Notes under the pieces: generated by a model
The model's input: only the letters and a program-made list of their open reading frames with translations
Database searches by the model: none
Told to the model about the DNA's origin: nothing
Position numbers and translations under genes: made by a program
Shown: one piece after another, positions 23,711 through 33,591 of the stretch
Position numbering within the stretch: the first letter of the stretch is position 1
Layout of the letters: each line of letters opens with the position of its first letter
Source: Saprospiraceae bacterium
GTDB lineage: Bacteria > Bacteroidota > Bacteroidia > Chitinophagales > Saprospiraceae
NCBI GenBank assembly: GCA_017985675.1
Contig: JAGNXB010000016.1
Coordinates: 12,065 to 51,658, forward strand
Length of the DNA stretch: 39,594 nt
Direction of reading: 5' to 3'

Positions 23711-24471
23711 GCCTTAAAAAAACGATTTACCGCCTCGCCAAAAAGTAGCGGTTGTTCGGCATGTACCCAGTGCCCGGAATCAGGTATGGTGACCAGTTCG
23801 CTTTGGGGAAAAAGCGTTTGGATAGCCGACCAATCGCCGTCCAACACATAATTTGACCTTCCGCCGCGAACAAATTGGGTTGGTTTTTCAAAGGGTTGTA
23901 GCCCCTCTACCTCGGCAAGGATCTGCGGGTAATGCAGTGCAATAACGTTTAAATTCATCTTCCACTGGAAACCTCCCTCAGGCCGGCGAACCAGATTTTT
24001 CAGCAAAAACTGAACTACCCCTTCATCAGCAATATCCAATTGAAGTAGCTCCTGGGCTTCCGTGCGGTTGGTGATGGTATCCACAGGAAATCGCTTGAGC
24101 GCATCCAGTATCGTTTCATGTCCGCCCGGGTAGGCCTTGGTGCCGATATCGACGACCATCAGCTTATCCACCAGATCGGGATGCTCCAGCGCAAGGCGCA
24201 TGGCGACCTTGCCCCCCATCGAATGACCGATCAGGTTGATCCGGTGCATCCATTCCTTGTCCAGCAGCTTTACCAGATCGGCCACCATGGCGGAATAGGT
24301 CATCACCTCGTGGTGCGGGGATCGGCCGTGATTTCGCAGATCCACGAGAACTACCGTATGATCAGCAGCAAACTGACGGGCCAGCCCCATCCAGTTGTCG
24401 GAGGTACCAAATAAGCCGTGTAGGATGACCAAAGGGTCCCCGTGGCCGATGATTTTTGAATGCAGTTCCAT
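23707..24471 (-). CDS. alpha/beta hydrolase, YbfF-like esterase
   Basis: 254 aa, no signal peptide. Motifs are LHGLFGTSDNW near residue 17, VLVDLRNHGRSPHH, the nucleophile elbow GHSMGG and a C-terminal catalytic His in PDSGHWVHAEQP. This set is typical of the YbfF/ABHD11-type esterases acting on short or medium acyl esters or thioesters. It sits 90 nt after gmd. Its stop codon overlaps the stop of the convergent small secreted protein. The natural substrate is unknown. Confidence 0.9.
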   Translation of the reverse strand: MELHSKIIGHGDPLVILHGLFGTSDNWMGLARQFAADHTVVLVDLRNHGRSPHHEVMTYSAMVADLVKLLDKEWMHRINLIGHSMGGKVAMRLALEHPDLVDKLMVVDIGTKAYPGGHETILDALKRFPVDTITNRTEAQELLQLDIADEGVVQFLLKNLVRRPEGGFQWKMNLNVIALHYPQILAEVEGLQPFEKPTQFVRGGRSNYVLDGDWSAIQTLFPQSELVTIPDSGHWVHAEQPLLFGEAVNRFFKA

Positions 24472-24561
24472 GATCTTTAACTATGCCTCCTAAAAAACCC
24501 TGGCAGTGGTAAATGGTTTGGATCAACCCATCTATGAACCACTTTAACAGGGTCACAGCGC

Positions 24562-25692
24562 CTAATCCCTGCCATGCTGGGTAGGGTACCCGTGATCGCG
24601 CAGCAGGGCTTCCTGCCGGAAGAGAGCCAGGTCTGCCTGCACCATATCTTTGACGAGGTCATCCAGGGTATGTGTTGGTTCCCATCCCAGTTTGGCTTTG
24701 GCCTTGGAGGCATCACCGACCAGGAGGTCTACTTCGGCGGGACGGAAATACCTGGGATCAATGGCCAGCACCTCTATACCCGGATGCAGCCAGGTGGCGG
24801 CGTGTTTCGGTAGTCGACTCCAGTCCATGGCCGTGAGGGTGCCTCGTTCCTCGACGCCCTGGCCTGTGAATTCGATGGTCAGTCCCGCTTCCCTGAAGGC
24901 CATCCGTACAAATTCACGCACAGCGGTCGTTTTGCCGGTCGCCAGCACAAAATCCTCCGGTTCCTCCAGTTGCAACATCCGGTACATGCCGTCCACATAG
25001 TCGCGTGCATGACCCCAGTCGCGCTGCGCATCGAGATTGCCCAGCCAGAATTTGGTCTGGAGCCCCAGGGCGATGCGAGCAGCAGCACGGGTTATTTTGC
25101 GTGTGACGAAGGTCTCGCCCCGCAAGGGTGATTCGTGGTTGAAGAGGATGCCGTTGCAGGCAAACATGCCATAGGCTTCCCTGTAATTGACGGTGATCCA
25201 GTAGGCATACAACTTGGCCACGCCATAGGGTGAGCGCGGATAAAAAGGGGTCGTTTCGGATTGGGGTACTTCCTGCACCATACCGTACAACTCTGATGTG
25301 GAAGCCTGGTAGTATTTTGTTTTTTTCTCTAGTCCAAGGAGTCGGATGGCCTCGAGGAGTCGCAGGGCACCGAGCGCATCGGCATTGGCGGTGTATTCGG
25401 GGGTTTCAAAACTGACCTGTACGTGCGATTGTGCACCGAGGTTATACACTTCATCGGGTTGCACCTCCTGCATGATGCGTATGAGGTTGGTGCTATCGGT
25501 GAGGTCGCCGTAGTGCATGATAAAATGGCGGTTATCGATATGTGGATCTTCATAGATGTGATCCACCCGCTGGGTATTAAAGAGGGATGAACGGCGTTTG
25601 ATGCCATGCACGATGTATCCTTTTTTCAGGAGCATTTCTGCCAGGTAGGCTCCATCCTGCCCGGTTATCCCGGTGATCAGCGCTGTTTTCAT
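24562..25692 (-). CDS. gmd: GDP-mannose 4,6-dehydratase
   Basis: 376 aa from the ATG complementary to 25690-25692, which lies 5 nt after a strong -7 box; the longer 389-aa version runs into the promoter. It is an extended SDR enzyme: NADP-binding [10 protein letters not shown] at residues 7-16, the catalytic Tyr-Lys in [12 protein letters not shown], and [18 protein letters not shown] typical of Gmd. It makes GDP-4-keto-6-deoxy-mannose, the precursor of GDP-fucose and related sugars of surface glycans. The usual partner fcl (GDP-fucose synthase) is not next to it. Confidence 0.96.
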   Translation of the reverse strand: MKTALITGITGQDGAYLAEMLLKKGYIVHGIKRRSSLFNTQRVDHIYEDPHIDNRHFIMHYGDLTDSTNLIRIMQEVQPDEVYNLGAQSHVQVSFETPEYTANADALGALRLLEAIRLLGLEKKTKYYQASTSELYGMVQEVPQSETTPFYPRSPYGVAKLYAYWITVNYREAYGMFACNGILFNHESPLRGETFVTRKITRAAARIALGLQTKFWLGNLDAQRDWGHARDYVDGMYRMLQLEEPEDFVLATGKTTAVREFVRMAFREAGLTIEFTGQGVEERGTLTAMDWSRLPKHAATWLHPGIEVLAIDPRYFRPAEVDLLVGDASKAKAKLGWEPTHTLDDLVKDMVQADLALFRQEALLRDHGYPTQHGRD

Positions 25693-25697
25693 AGGGG

Positions 25698-25705
25698 CAA
25701 AGGTA
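25698..25705 (-). promoter_or_regulatory. -7 box (TACCTTTG) directly before gmd
   Basis: Exact TAnnTTTG on the minus strand, 5 nt ahead of the gmd ATG, again implying an almost leaderless mRNA. A clear -33 TTTG is missing. It overlaps the gap after the YdcF gene. Confidence 0.5.
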
Positions 25706-25730
25706 GGGCGTTGTTGTGGCTTATCACCCA

Positions 25731-26486
25731 TTAAATACCCTCTATCCAGTATAACACGCGACCTGCATATTCATGGGTAGCCTGTTGCATCAGACCGATC
25801 TTACGGGGGGAAGGCAACCAATCGTAGGTCCAGCGGTCGGGATCGATCTTGACGGCGTGGTTGGTGGGTGCGGGGATGGGCTCGAGGCCGGCACGATGAA
25901 ACCAGCCCATAGCACGGGGTAGATGCAGGGCGCTGGTGACCAGGATTACGGATGTGTTTTTTCCAAAACGATCCACATAGGCGCGCGCTTCGGCTTTGGT
26001 ATGCGCCGGTTTGACCAGCATCAGGGTATCGGCCGGATCTACACCCAGATCGAGTGCAGCCTGAGTCAGCGTCTCTGCCTGACTCATTCGTCCCGATTGC
26101 GAGTATCCCGAACAAACGATTTTACTACCGGGCAATAATCGATACAAGCGGATGCCTTCGACCAGTCGGCCGAGCGCCTCAGGTGAGAGCCGGTTTGCTG
26201 CGGTTAAGTCAGGAGCGCTGCTGTGTCCGCCGCCCAAAACGACGATATGCCATTCCTTCCCGGCTGGTAATGTGGATGTATCAAGGGTGGTATATTGTTT
26301 TTCCAACTGGCGTGTGAGCCACAGAGGCAATGGGCTGGTGCTGATTAAAAAAAGCCAACTGACTGCAGCCCACATGGCATATTTTGCAAGCCTGGCCCGC
26401 TGTTTGTATCGCGCCAAAAAATACAAGCCAGTCAGTACCCAAAAGAGGATTACCGGATTGACCAGATTGTGTAAAAAGGAGAGCAT
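25731..26486 (-). CDS. YdcF/ElyC family (DUF218) membrane-anchored protein
   Basis: 251 aa. Two N-terminal transmembrane segments (about residues 8-26 and 35-54) precede the DUF218 domain, which starts [17 protein letters not shown] and includes [21 protein letters not shown] split by the usual glycine turn, then [17 protein letters not shown] and [21 protein letters not shown]. The ElyC/SanA group is linked to cell-envelope integrity, possibly undecaprenyl-phosphate use. The role here is not known; gmd follows on the same strand 38 nt later, so a surface-glycan or envelope link is plausible. A TACCTTTA box (complement of 26504-26511) may be its promoter. Confidence 0.88.
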   Translation of the reverse strand: MLSFLHNLVNPVILFWVLTGLYFLARYKQRARLAKYAMWAAVSWLFLISTSPLPLWLTRQLEKQYTTLDTSTLPAGKEWHIVVLGGGHSSAPDLTAANRLSPEALGRLVEGIRLYRLLPGSKIVCSGYSQSGRMSQAETLTQAALDLGVDPADTLMLVKPAHTKAEARAYVDRFGKNTSVILVTSALHLPRAMGWFHRAGLEPIPAPTNHAVKIDPDRWTYDWLPSPRKIGLMQQATHEYAGRVLYWIEGI

Positions 26487-26520
26487 GGATGATTATATTG
26501 GTGTAAAGGTAGGCGAAGGG

Positions 26521-26925
26521 GAGGTTTTGAGGGTTTGAGGTTTTGAGGGTGAGCTCACGTACTCCGCAGGAGCGAATGTCCGGTGGACATTCGGTGAGCG
26601 AACCGAGCGCCCCTTTTGAAAGGAAGGAGGGTTTGAGGTTTTGAGGTTTTGAGGGTGAGCTCACGTCACGGTCCAGATTCCAGATTTTCAGATTCCAGAT
26701 TATTCCACCCCCCGCGCGAGGCTTACGAAATGCCATTTAGTAAATCAACAAGATTTGGACATTCGGTGAGCGAACCGAGCGCCCCAGTTGAAAGGAAGGA
26801 GGTTTTGAGGTTTTGAGGTTTTGAGGGTGAGCTCACGTACTCCGTTGCCTTCGCCAAGGCTTCGGCGACCAAGGAAGGAGCGAATGTCCAGTGGACATTC
26901 GGTGAGCGAACCGAGCGCCCCCGCA
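26521..26925. repeat. cluster of GAGCTCAC/GGACATTCGG elements
   Basis: Four partial units in one orientation. Each is built from a GAGGTTTTGAGG run, GAGCTCACGT, a variable part (AGATTCC words or CGAATGTCC-rGT-GGACATTCG dyad), then GGTGAGCGAACCGAGCGCCCC. One unit also has TTGCCTTCGCCAAGGCTTCG, shared with 13200-13349. ORFs here spell the repeat and are not genes. The rest to 27046 holds no recognisable gene. Confidence 0.8.
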
Positions 26926-27046
26926 ATCGCGCAACCCGCATCGCGCAACTCGCACCTCACTTACTCCTTGCCATTTACGATATGTGAGTTCATGCCCCTT
27001 ACCACCTATCATTTACTCTGCCTAATGACATGTAAGAATGAACTGC

Positions 27047-28774
27047 TTAATTAACTTTATTTAATGTTAAGGTGAATGTACTCCCGCTGCCAAATTCACT
27101 TTCTACCCTGATATTTCCGTCTTGTGCTTCTATAAATTCTTTACTAATTGCCAACCCCAGGCCGGTGCCTTCTTTTTTTGTACCGGGCACTCGAAAGTAT
27201 CGGTCGAAAATTTTATCCTTGTATTGCGGTGCAATTCCTTGTCCAGTATCTTTTACAGAAAAGTGGACATTATTTGAGGTTTGCCAAATCCGTAAATAAA
27301 TAGTTGAGTTGTCGTAGGAATACCGAATAGCATTGGAAATAAGGTTGGTGAGTACCCAGGCCGTTTTTTCATTGTCAGCTAAAACTTTTGATATAGTTTC
27401 TGGAATTTCTGTTACAATGTTGATTTGTTTTTGCTCAGCCTGTATTCTATTGGCCTGTACGGCATAAACCAACATCTCTTTAGGATCGGCCGGCAAAATG
27501 GAAAGTTGGATGTTTCCACTTTCCACTTGTGTCATATTGAGTAACTCTCCTGTAATATTCAGCAATCGGTTAGCATCATCCCGAATACTATCAACCAGAT
27601 TTTTCTGTTCTTCATTGAGTTTACCAATTTTTTCATTTTCTAATAGTTGCACACTCATTTTAATTGAAGAAATAGGCGTTTTAAATTCATGAGATACTGT
27701 TGCAATAAAATTAGTCTTAGCAGAATCCAGTTCCTTGTAACTTGTCACATTTCGTAAAAAAATAACGTGCCCCACTAATCGTTGCATTTGTTCTCCGGTT
27801 GGTGTTATGGAAATATGCAAGGTTTCCTTTTCAAAATAACTTTCCTTGTTGGATGCAAATATTTTAATAGGAATTTGTTTGGTGTTGATTTTAGGCTCTT
27901 CAGCCATTAGGTCCTGAATCAATGTTCGGATAAGATCATTTTTGACCGCAAGTTCCTTTGTTTGTTTACCGATCATTTCCTGGCTGCTCAAGCCGGATAT
28001 CTTAATGGCTTCTTCGTTGGCAAAGATGATTTTTAGTTTTTCATCCAGCCCGATTACCGGATCATGCATGTTATTGATAAGGGTTTCAATGCGCTTTTTT
28101 TCCATCATCAGTTTAGCCAGATTGCTATTATTATACTCCTCCAACTTTTCAGCCATAGTATTAAATGAACGGGCCAATTGTCCAAATTCACTATGGCTTT
28201 CAAAATTTACCCGCTCAGAATAATTTTTGGCAGCTATCTGTTTGATACTCTCTGTCAGTTCCCGAATAGGATTTGCAATATTGGAAGGCAATTTGACTAA
28301 AAGTAGAAAGGCGATTAAAAAACACAACATGCCACTAATGGCAATCCAGAACACTGCTTTATCAGCTGTTATTTTAGCCACCTCGCTTTTACGTTGGATA
28401 GACTGCATGTTCATATCCATGATCTGAAACAAATCTTTTCGGATAGAAACTGATGTTATTTGATCTCCAATTGCATTTTTATAGATCTCGAAGTTATTTC
28501 TGACTTCTTGCGTTAACTCTGCTTCTCCTATTTCAGTTATGTTTTTCTGCTGATTGTTTAAGTTGGTTTTAAATTTTGATATATTGGCTTCAGGTCCTTT
28601 TTCCAGTTCCGCCAACATATTCCGGCAGTACTGTAAACTATGATAGTTGGTAGTTAATATATTGTCCGTATCATTTTTCAAGGCAATGATATTAACAGCT
28701 CCTACAATGCTTAAGATAATGATAAGCAAAAAGAGCAATCCAACCCCTAATGTCAATTTAGTTTTAACTTTCAT
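27047..28774 (-). CDS. membrane sensor histidine kinase (HAMP-PAS-HisKA-HATPase) of the kdp locus
   Basis: 575 aa. Transmembrane segments at about residues 8-30 and 140-163 flank a periplasmic helical sensor of about 110 residues. HAMP follows (NPIRELTESIKQIA), then a PAS domain (MHDPVIGLDEKLKIIFANEE), the HisKA box with His362 (TVSHEFKTPISSIKM), and an HATPase with N-box NLISNAIRYS, G1 DTGQGIAP and G2 GTGLGLAISKEF. Its ATG directly follows the stop of the KdpD sensor gene (TGAATG), so the two are coupled. It probably supplies the kinase that this KdpD lacks, and phosphorylates the sigma-54-type regulator encoded at the other end of the locus; that pairing is inference. Confidence 0.93.
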   Translation of the reverse strand: MKVKTKLTLGVGLLFLLIIILSIVGAVNIIALKNDTDNILTTNYHSLQYCRNMLAELEKGPEANISKFKTNLNNQQKNITEIGEAELTQEVRNNFEIYKNAIGDQITSVSIRKDLFQIMDMNMQSIQRKSEVAKITADKAVFWIAISGMLCFLIAFLLLVKLPSNIANPIRELTESIKQIAAKNYSERVNFESHSEFGQLARSFNTMAEKLEEYNNSNLAKLMMEKKRIETLINNMHDPVIGLDEKLKIIFANEEAIKISGLSSQEMIGKQTKELAVKNDLIRTLIQDLMAEEPKINTKQIPIKIFASNKESYFEKETLHISITPTGEQMQRLVGHVIFLRNVTSYKELDSAKTNFIATVSHEFKTPISSIKMSVQLLENEKIGKLNEEQKNLVDSIRDDANRLLNITGELLNMTQVESGNIQLSILPADPKEMLVYAVQANRIQAEQKQINIVTEIPETISKVLADNEKTAWVLTNLISNAIRYSYDNSTIYLRIWQTSNNVHFSVKDTGQGIAPQYKDKIFDRYFRVPGTKKEGTGLGLAISKEFIEAQDGNIRVESEFGSGSTFTLTLNKVN

Positions 28775-29899
28775 TCAGGATAAAATTACCAGATCAATAG
28801 AATTGGATGACATTTTTTTTATTAGATCGTTAAATACATTTGTAGCCAAAATGATTTGTACCATATTCAGATGGGGTTTGCCTACACAAATGGTGGTGAT
28901 TTTCCGTTCTTCAGCTTGTTCAATGATGGCTTTAGCTACTGAGACACTTTCGACCTTGATGATTTCTGCACCTAGTTCAGTAGCTAGTTTGAAGTTATTG
29001 ATTAAATGTCGCTGTTTGTCTAATGGTATTTTATCTGCACGTTCCTTAGGTGTTTGGACATATAATGCATACCATTTACTATTGTAATAATTAGCAAGTC
29101 TGGCCGTCTTCCGAATGACTGTTTTAGCTGTTTTTTCATTGCTGCTAATACAAGCCAAAAACCGTTCGTGTTTTAAGGCATGTGTTTTGGTTACCTCCGT
29201 TTCAACTTTTCGTTCCACTTGGGATGCCACTTCCTTTAATGCCAATTCTCTGAGTTGGAGGATATGGTCACTTTTAAAAAAGTTTTGCAGGGCCTTTTCA
29301 ATCTTTTCTGCCTGATAAATTTTGCCTTCCTTCAGGCGGGTGATAAGCTCGTCGGCAGTAAGGTCAATATTCACTACTTCATCCGCCTGAGCCAAGACAC
29401 TATCCGGCACCCGCTCTTTTACTTCGATCCCTGTGATCTCTTTGACTTCCTCATTCAGACTTTCGATATGTTGAATATTAACGGCTGATATGACATTTAT
29501 ACCAGCTGAAAGGATATCCATGACATCCTGCCATCTTTTTTCGTTTTGGCTCCCCTCAATATTAGTATGAGCCAATTCATCTACAATGACTACTTCTGGT
29601 CGGAGGTTGATGATGGCCTGGACGTCCATTTCTTCCATCTCTTTTCCTTTGTAAAATATTTTACGCCGGGGTACAATGGGCAGTCCTAATGATAAATCAT
29701 GTGTTTCCTTTCTGCTGTGCGTCTCGATATATCCAATTTTTACATCGATACCATTTTTTAAAAGGGTATGTGCTTCCTGCAACATACGATAAGTTTTGCC
29801 TACTCCAGCACTCATGCCGATGTAGATTTTAAACTTACCTCTTCTCGATTTTTTGATTAAATCAAGAAAGTGTTGAACGGTCTTGTCTTTGTCAGTCAA
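28775..29899 (-). CDS. KdpD sensor domain protein lacking a kinase (KdpD-N plus USP)
   Basis: 374 aa, about 40% of a full KdpD. It has the N-terminal KdpD domain with Walker A GMSAGVGKT (residues 28-36), IGYIETHSRKET, VIVDELAHTN and INVISAVNIQHIESL, followed by a universal-stress (USP-like) domain ending TTICVGKPHLN...IDLVILS. The four transmembrane helices, GAF and kinase domains of E. coli KdpD are absent. The start is TTG, one base after the porin stop (TAA-T-TTG); no in-frame ATG or GTG exists between the preceding stop and it. It lies between the porin and histidine kinase genes in the kdp operon and likely reports K+ or turgor status to the separate kinase. Confidence 0.92.
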   Translation of the reverse strand: MTDKDKTVQHFLDLIKKSRRGKFKIYIGMSAGVGKTYRMLQEAHTLLKNGIDVKIGYIETHSRKETHDLSLGLPIVPRRKIFYKGKEMEEMDVQAIINLRPEVVIVDELAHTNIEGSQNEKRWQDVMDILSAGINVISAVNIQHIESLNEEVKEITGIEVKERVPDSVLAQADEVVNIDLTADELITRLKEGKIYQAEKIEKALQNFFKSDHILQLRELALKEVASQVERKVETEVTKTHALKHERFLACISSNEKTAKTVIRKTARLANYYNSKWYALYVQTPKERADKIPLDKQRHLINNFKLATELGAEIIKVESVSVAKAIIEQAEERKITTICVGKPHLNMVQIILATNVFNDLIKKMSSNSIDLVILS

Positions 29900-29900
29900 A

Positions 29901-30977
29901 TTAGATGGATATGGCTAGCGATGTGATTACACAATAGTTACTAGTGCTTGGTTTATCATTTAGCACAAAGATGGTATCCTTGCTTTCCAGACTCCGACCT
30001 TCAATGCGCCAAACGATATTGTCACTAATTTTGTAGTCCAGGTTTAGTGAATAACCAAATGTTTGAAAACCATTGGCCGTATTCGTGGCTATAATTACTC
30101 CGTTTGCATCATGATAATATTCAACCCTGGCGGCCAGGTTTATTCGGTCAGTAGGTGAATAACGAACGATCAAAACCGGGGAATACCAGGAATTGTAGTC
30201 ATTGCTGTCTTTTGCTTTTTGCTGTGCCCCAAAGTCAAATCCCAAAATCATTCCAAATGTTTCATGGATTTGAAACTGGCCATAGAAGTTATGGAAATAC
30301 CGCATTTGCCGTGTACTGTCAGGTGTATCACTTCCAACAAAAGAACTGCTATTTAAAGTGACCATGGAGTTGGGCTTATATGTAAGTTGATGCCCTAATG
30401 CCGGTGTATGATTGGCGTTTACCCGCTGGATGCGCTGCCAGCCATTCAGAATCAGACCACTAATAAACCACTTTTCATTATCACTGGTATAGCTAATTTT
30501 TACGCCACTCTCATAATATGGTGAATTATCTGCTAACAGACTCCTCGTTACATTCCAGCAATCCTTACCTACGGCACTTTCAAAGCCAATATGCGATGCA
30601 AAAATACCAGCGTCCACCCATAGATTTTTGGATTTGGAAATTTTAACACCTGCATTGGCCTCATAAATGTTCTTTAAAACACCTGGTTCTGCGGCAAGGT
30701 TTGCGTTGGCATAAGTTCCAGTCATGAGGGCCAAATTGGCTCTCACGTTGTCGGTTGCGTATGCTGCTTTTACAAAGCCTAAATTGAGGTTGATTTCATT
30801 GTGTCTGTTGTAGGAATATACAAACCCGGGCCGGTTATGGTCATCAGGATTGCTCAAATCATAGGCATAGTAAGATTCAATGTATCCACTAATGGTTAGG
30901 GGGTTATTTTGATTGTCATTCTGAGCAAAATTGCTTATGCTATACAAAGTAAGCATGACGATTAAAAAGGTTTTCAT
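29901..30977 (-). CDS. outer-membrane beta-barrel porin in the kdp operon
   Basis: 358 aa. A signal peptide ends at SNFA-Q. The rest shows alternating amphipathic strands typical of an outer-membrane barrel, starting ISGYIESYYAYDLSNPDDHN and ending in a short hydrophobic final strand (VITSLAISI). It matches the putative beta-barrel porin 2 (BBP2) group seen next to kdp genes in Bacteroidota. It lies 22 nt after kdpC and 1 nt before the KdpD sensor gene. A role in K+ passage through the outer membrane at low supply is likely but not shown by the sequence. Confidence 0.82.
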   Translation of the reverse strand: MKTFLIVMLTLYSISNFAQNDNQNNPLTISGYIESYYAYDLSNPDDHNRPGFVYSYNRHNEINLNLGFVKAAYATDNVRANLALMTGTYANANLAAEPGVLKNIYEANAGVKISKSKNLWVDAGIFASHIGFESAVGKDCWNVTRSLLADNSPYYESGVKISYTSDNEKWFISGLILNGWQRIQRVNANHTPALGHQLTYKPNSMVTLNSSSFVGSDTPDSTRQMRYFHNFYGQFQIHETFGMILGFDFGAQQKAKDSNDYNSWYSPVLIVRYSPTDRINLAARVEYYHDANGVIIATNTANGFQTFGYSLNLDYKISDNIVWRIEGRSLESKDTIFVLNDKPSTSNYCVITSLAISI

Positions 30978-30999
30978 GTACTTTTGTTTTTAAAGTTAA

Positions 31000-31560
31000 T
31001 TATTGTAAGTTGTCCAAAGCCAGGTTTAGTTTTAGTACATTTATTTTTTCTGTACCAAATAATCCCAAAAGTGGCTTTTCTGTGTGTTGTTCGATCAGTT
31101 GATGTAAAGTTGTTTCACTCATCCCTCGTATTTTGGCGATGCGCTTTACTTGTACCTTAGCTGCCTGAACAGAGATATGGGGGTCCAAACCACCGCCACT
31201 TGCCGTGACTAGATCGGAAGGAATTTCGGCTTTTGTTACATCCGGATTATGCACTAAAAAAGTATCAATTCGTGCTTGTACCTGTGCCAAATAATCAGGA
31301 TTGGAAGGACCTTTGTTGCTTCCGCCTGAACCCGCCGCATTATAGTCAACTGCTGAAGGGCGCGACCAGAAATAATTGTCGGCAGAGAATTTTTGACCCA
31401 CAAGTACATGCTGGACTTTACCGTTCTCAGTTATAGTTAATCCATTCCCCTTTCCCGGAGCGAACTGGGCTACGCCCCAAACGGCAAGGGTATAAATGCC
31501 ACAGAAAAATACCAGGCTAACCAGTGTCAATCTGAGGGCGGGGATAATATTGTTTTTCAT
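31000..31560 (-). CDS. kdpC: potassium-transporting ATPase subunit KdpC
   Basis: 186 aa from the ATG complementary to 31558-31560; a longer frame would overlap the kdpB end. One N-terminal transmembrane helix (ALRLTLVSLVFFCGIYTLAV) is followed by a periplasmic domain with the KdpC signatures YFWSRPSAVDYNAAGSGGSN and ASGGGLDPHISVQAAKVQ. KdpC stabilises KdpFAB and raises its nucleotide affinity. It starts 13 nt after the kdpB stop. Confidence 0.97.
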   Translation of the reverse strand: MKNNIIPALRLTLVSLVFFCGIYTLAVWGVAQFAPGKGNGLTITENGKVQHVLVGQKFSADNYFWSRPSAVDYNAAGSGGSNKGPSNPDYLAQVQARIDTFLVHNPDVTKAEIPSDLVTASGGGLDPHISVQAAKVQVKRIAKIRGMSETTLHQLIEQHTEKPLLGLFGTEKINVLKLNLALDNLQ

Positions 31561-31573
31561 TGTTATATTAGTT

Positions 31574-33583
31574 TTAAATGAATATAGATACCAGAAGGTC
31601 AATTCCTTTAATGCCTATAAAAGGAATAATAATGCCTCCCAAGCCATATATGAACAGGTTCCTGCGGAGTAATGCACTTGCCCCAATCGGCTTGTAGGCC
31701 ACCCCTCTCAAAGCAAGAGGAATTAACAGCGGAATGATAAGGGCGTTGAATATCACTGCCGACAAGATAGCGCTCTCCGGGCTGTAAAGGTTCATGATAT
31801 TTAATCCCTGTAAGGAGGGAATAGCAACGATGAACAACGCTGGAATGATGGCAAAATATTTAGCTACATCATTCGCAATACTGAAGGTGGTGAGTGTGCC
31901 TCGTGTCATCAACAATTGTTTGCCGATTTCCACAATTTCAATCAACTTGGTGGGGTCATTGTCCAAATCTACCATATTGCCGGCTTCTTTGGCAGCTTGT
32001 GTGCCACTGTTCATAGCTACGCCTACATCAGCCTGAGCCAAAGCTGGTGCATCATTGGTTCCATCACCCATCATCGCAACAAGCCGCCCCTCAGCCTGTT
32101 CCTTTTTTATGTAGTTCATTTTGTCCTCGGGTTTTGCCTCTGCGATATAATCATCCACACCCGCCTTTTCTGCAATAAATTTTGCCGTTAATGGATTATC
32201 TCCCGTTACCATTACCGTTTTAATACCCATTTTGCGCAGACGTTCAAAGCGTTCCTGTATGCCGGTTTTTATAATATCCTGCAATTCAATAACGCCTATT
32301 ATTTTTTCATTTTCGGATACCACCAACGGCGTACCTCCATTGCTGGAAATCACTTTGACGCGATCAGCTATTTCCGGGGGCATTTCATTTCCCACTTGTT
32401 TGCACAGTGCAGCAATAGCATCTGAGGCGCCCTTGCGAATGCGTACATCACCTACGTCAATTCCCGAACTCCTGGTTTCGGCTGTAAACTTGATATATCT
32501 TGCGTTTTCTAATTGGAAATTCAACGGATTCAATCCTGCCAATTCAATTATGGATTTACCTTCAGGGGTCTCATCGGCCAATGAACTTAATACAACTGAT
32601 TGAACAAAGTGTTTTTCGGCTGTGCCATTAGCCGGATAAAAATGCGTAGCTTTTCTATTGCCAATAGTGATAGTCCCCGTTTTATCCAAAAGCAATACAT
32701 CTATATCTCCGGCCGTTTCAACCGCCTTACCACTTTTAGTAATTACATTTGCACGCAAAGCGCGGTCCATACCTGCTATACCGATTGCCGACAACAATCC
32801 ACCTATTGTTGTCGGAATCAAGCAAACAAAAAGAGAAATAAATGCAGCTATGGTTATTGGGGTTTGTGCGTAATCCGCAAATGGTTTAAGTGTAACAGTA
32901 ACAATAATAAACACCAGTGTAAAGCCAGCTAATAAAATCGTCAATGCAATTTCATTTGGCGTTTTTTGTCGGCTAGCACCTTCTACTAATGCTATCATTT
33001 TATCCAGAAAACTTTCACCTTGTTCGGTGGTAACCTGGACGATTATTTTATCTGACAATACTTTGGTGCCACCTGTAACCGAACTTTTGTCACCACCTGC
33101 TTCACGAATAACTGGAGCAGATTCTCCGGTGATCGCACTTTCGTCAATCGTAGCCAGGCCCTCAACAATTTCTCCATCTGAAGGAATATTGTCACCTGTT
33201 TCACAAACAAATATATCTCCTTTTTTTAATTTGGACGAAGAAACCAATTCACCACTTTTTAATCGGGCAGGTGTTTCCTCCCTTGTTTTGCGCAAACTGT
33301 CGGCTTGTGCTTTGCCCCTGGCTTCGGCAATGGCCTCCGCAAAATTGGCAAACAACAGGGTAAGAAATAGTACGATGAATACCAAAAAATTATACCCAAA
33401 GCTGCCTTGTGTCTGATTTCCTGTTAAGATCCAGATGCAAACACCTAACATGACGGCTGTTCCAATTTCAACGGTAAACATGACCGGATTGCGGAACATG
33501 ATTTTGGGATTTAACTTGATGAAGGATTGTTTCAAAGCCTCCATCACCAGATCCCTTTGGAACAAAGATGTATTCTTAGACAT
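31574..33583 (-). CDS. kdpB: potassium-transporting ATPase catalytic subunit KdpB
   Basis: 669 aa P-type ATPase. Motifs are TGES in the actuator domain (the Ser of which is the regulatory phosphorylation site in E. coli), DKTGT with catalytic Asp300, the nucleotide-binding region, the hinge [19 protein letters not shown], and the TM5 Asp/Lys pair in [13 protein letters not shown] that couples to KdpA. It hydrolyses ATP to drive high-affinity K+ uptake through KdpA. The ATG is 8 nt after the kdpA stop. Confidence 0.98.
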   Translation of the reverse strand: MSKNTSLFQRDLVMEALKQSFIKLNPKIMFRNPVMFTVEIGTAVMLGVCIWILTGNQTQGSFGYNFLVFIVLFLTLLFANFAEAIAEARGKAQADSLRKTREETPARLKSGELVSSSKLKKGDIFVCETGDNIPSDGEIVEGLATIDESAITGESAPVIREAGGDKSSVTGGTKVLSDKIIVQVTTEQGESFLDKMIALVEGASRQKTPNEIALTILLAGFTLVFIIVTVTLKPFADYAQTPITIAAFISLFVCLIPTTIGGLLSAIGIAGMDRALRANVITKSGKAVETAGDIDVLLLDKTGTITIGNRKATHFYPANGTAEKHFVQSVVLSSLADETPEGKSIIELAGLNPLNFQLENARYIKFTAETRSSGIDVGDVRIRKGASDAIAALCKQVGNEMPPEIADRVKVISSNGGTPLVVSENEKIIGVIELQDIIKTGIQERFERLRKMGIKTVMVTGDNPLTAKFIAEKAGVDDYIAEAKPEDKMNYIKKEQAEGRLVAMMGDGTNDAPALAQADVGVAMNSGTQAAKEAGNMVDLDNDPTKLIEIVEIGKQLLMTRGTLTTFSIANDVAKYFAIIPALFIVAIPSLQGLNIMNLYSPESAILSAVIFNALIIPLLIPLALRGVAYKPIGASALLRRNLFIYGLGGIIIPFIGIKGIDLLVSIFI

Positions 33584-33591
33584 TTTCTGTT

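Noticed and set aside
26281..26960. Several 70-150 aa ORFs on the minus strand
   Set aside because: They translate the GAGCTCAC/GGACATTCGG repeats or overlap the YdcF gene and share the same repeat-derived peptide words.
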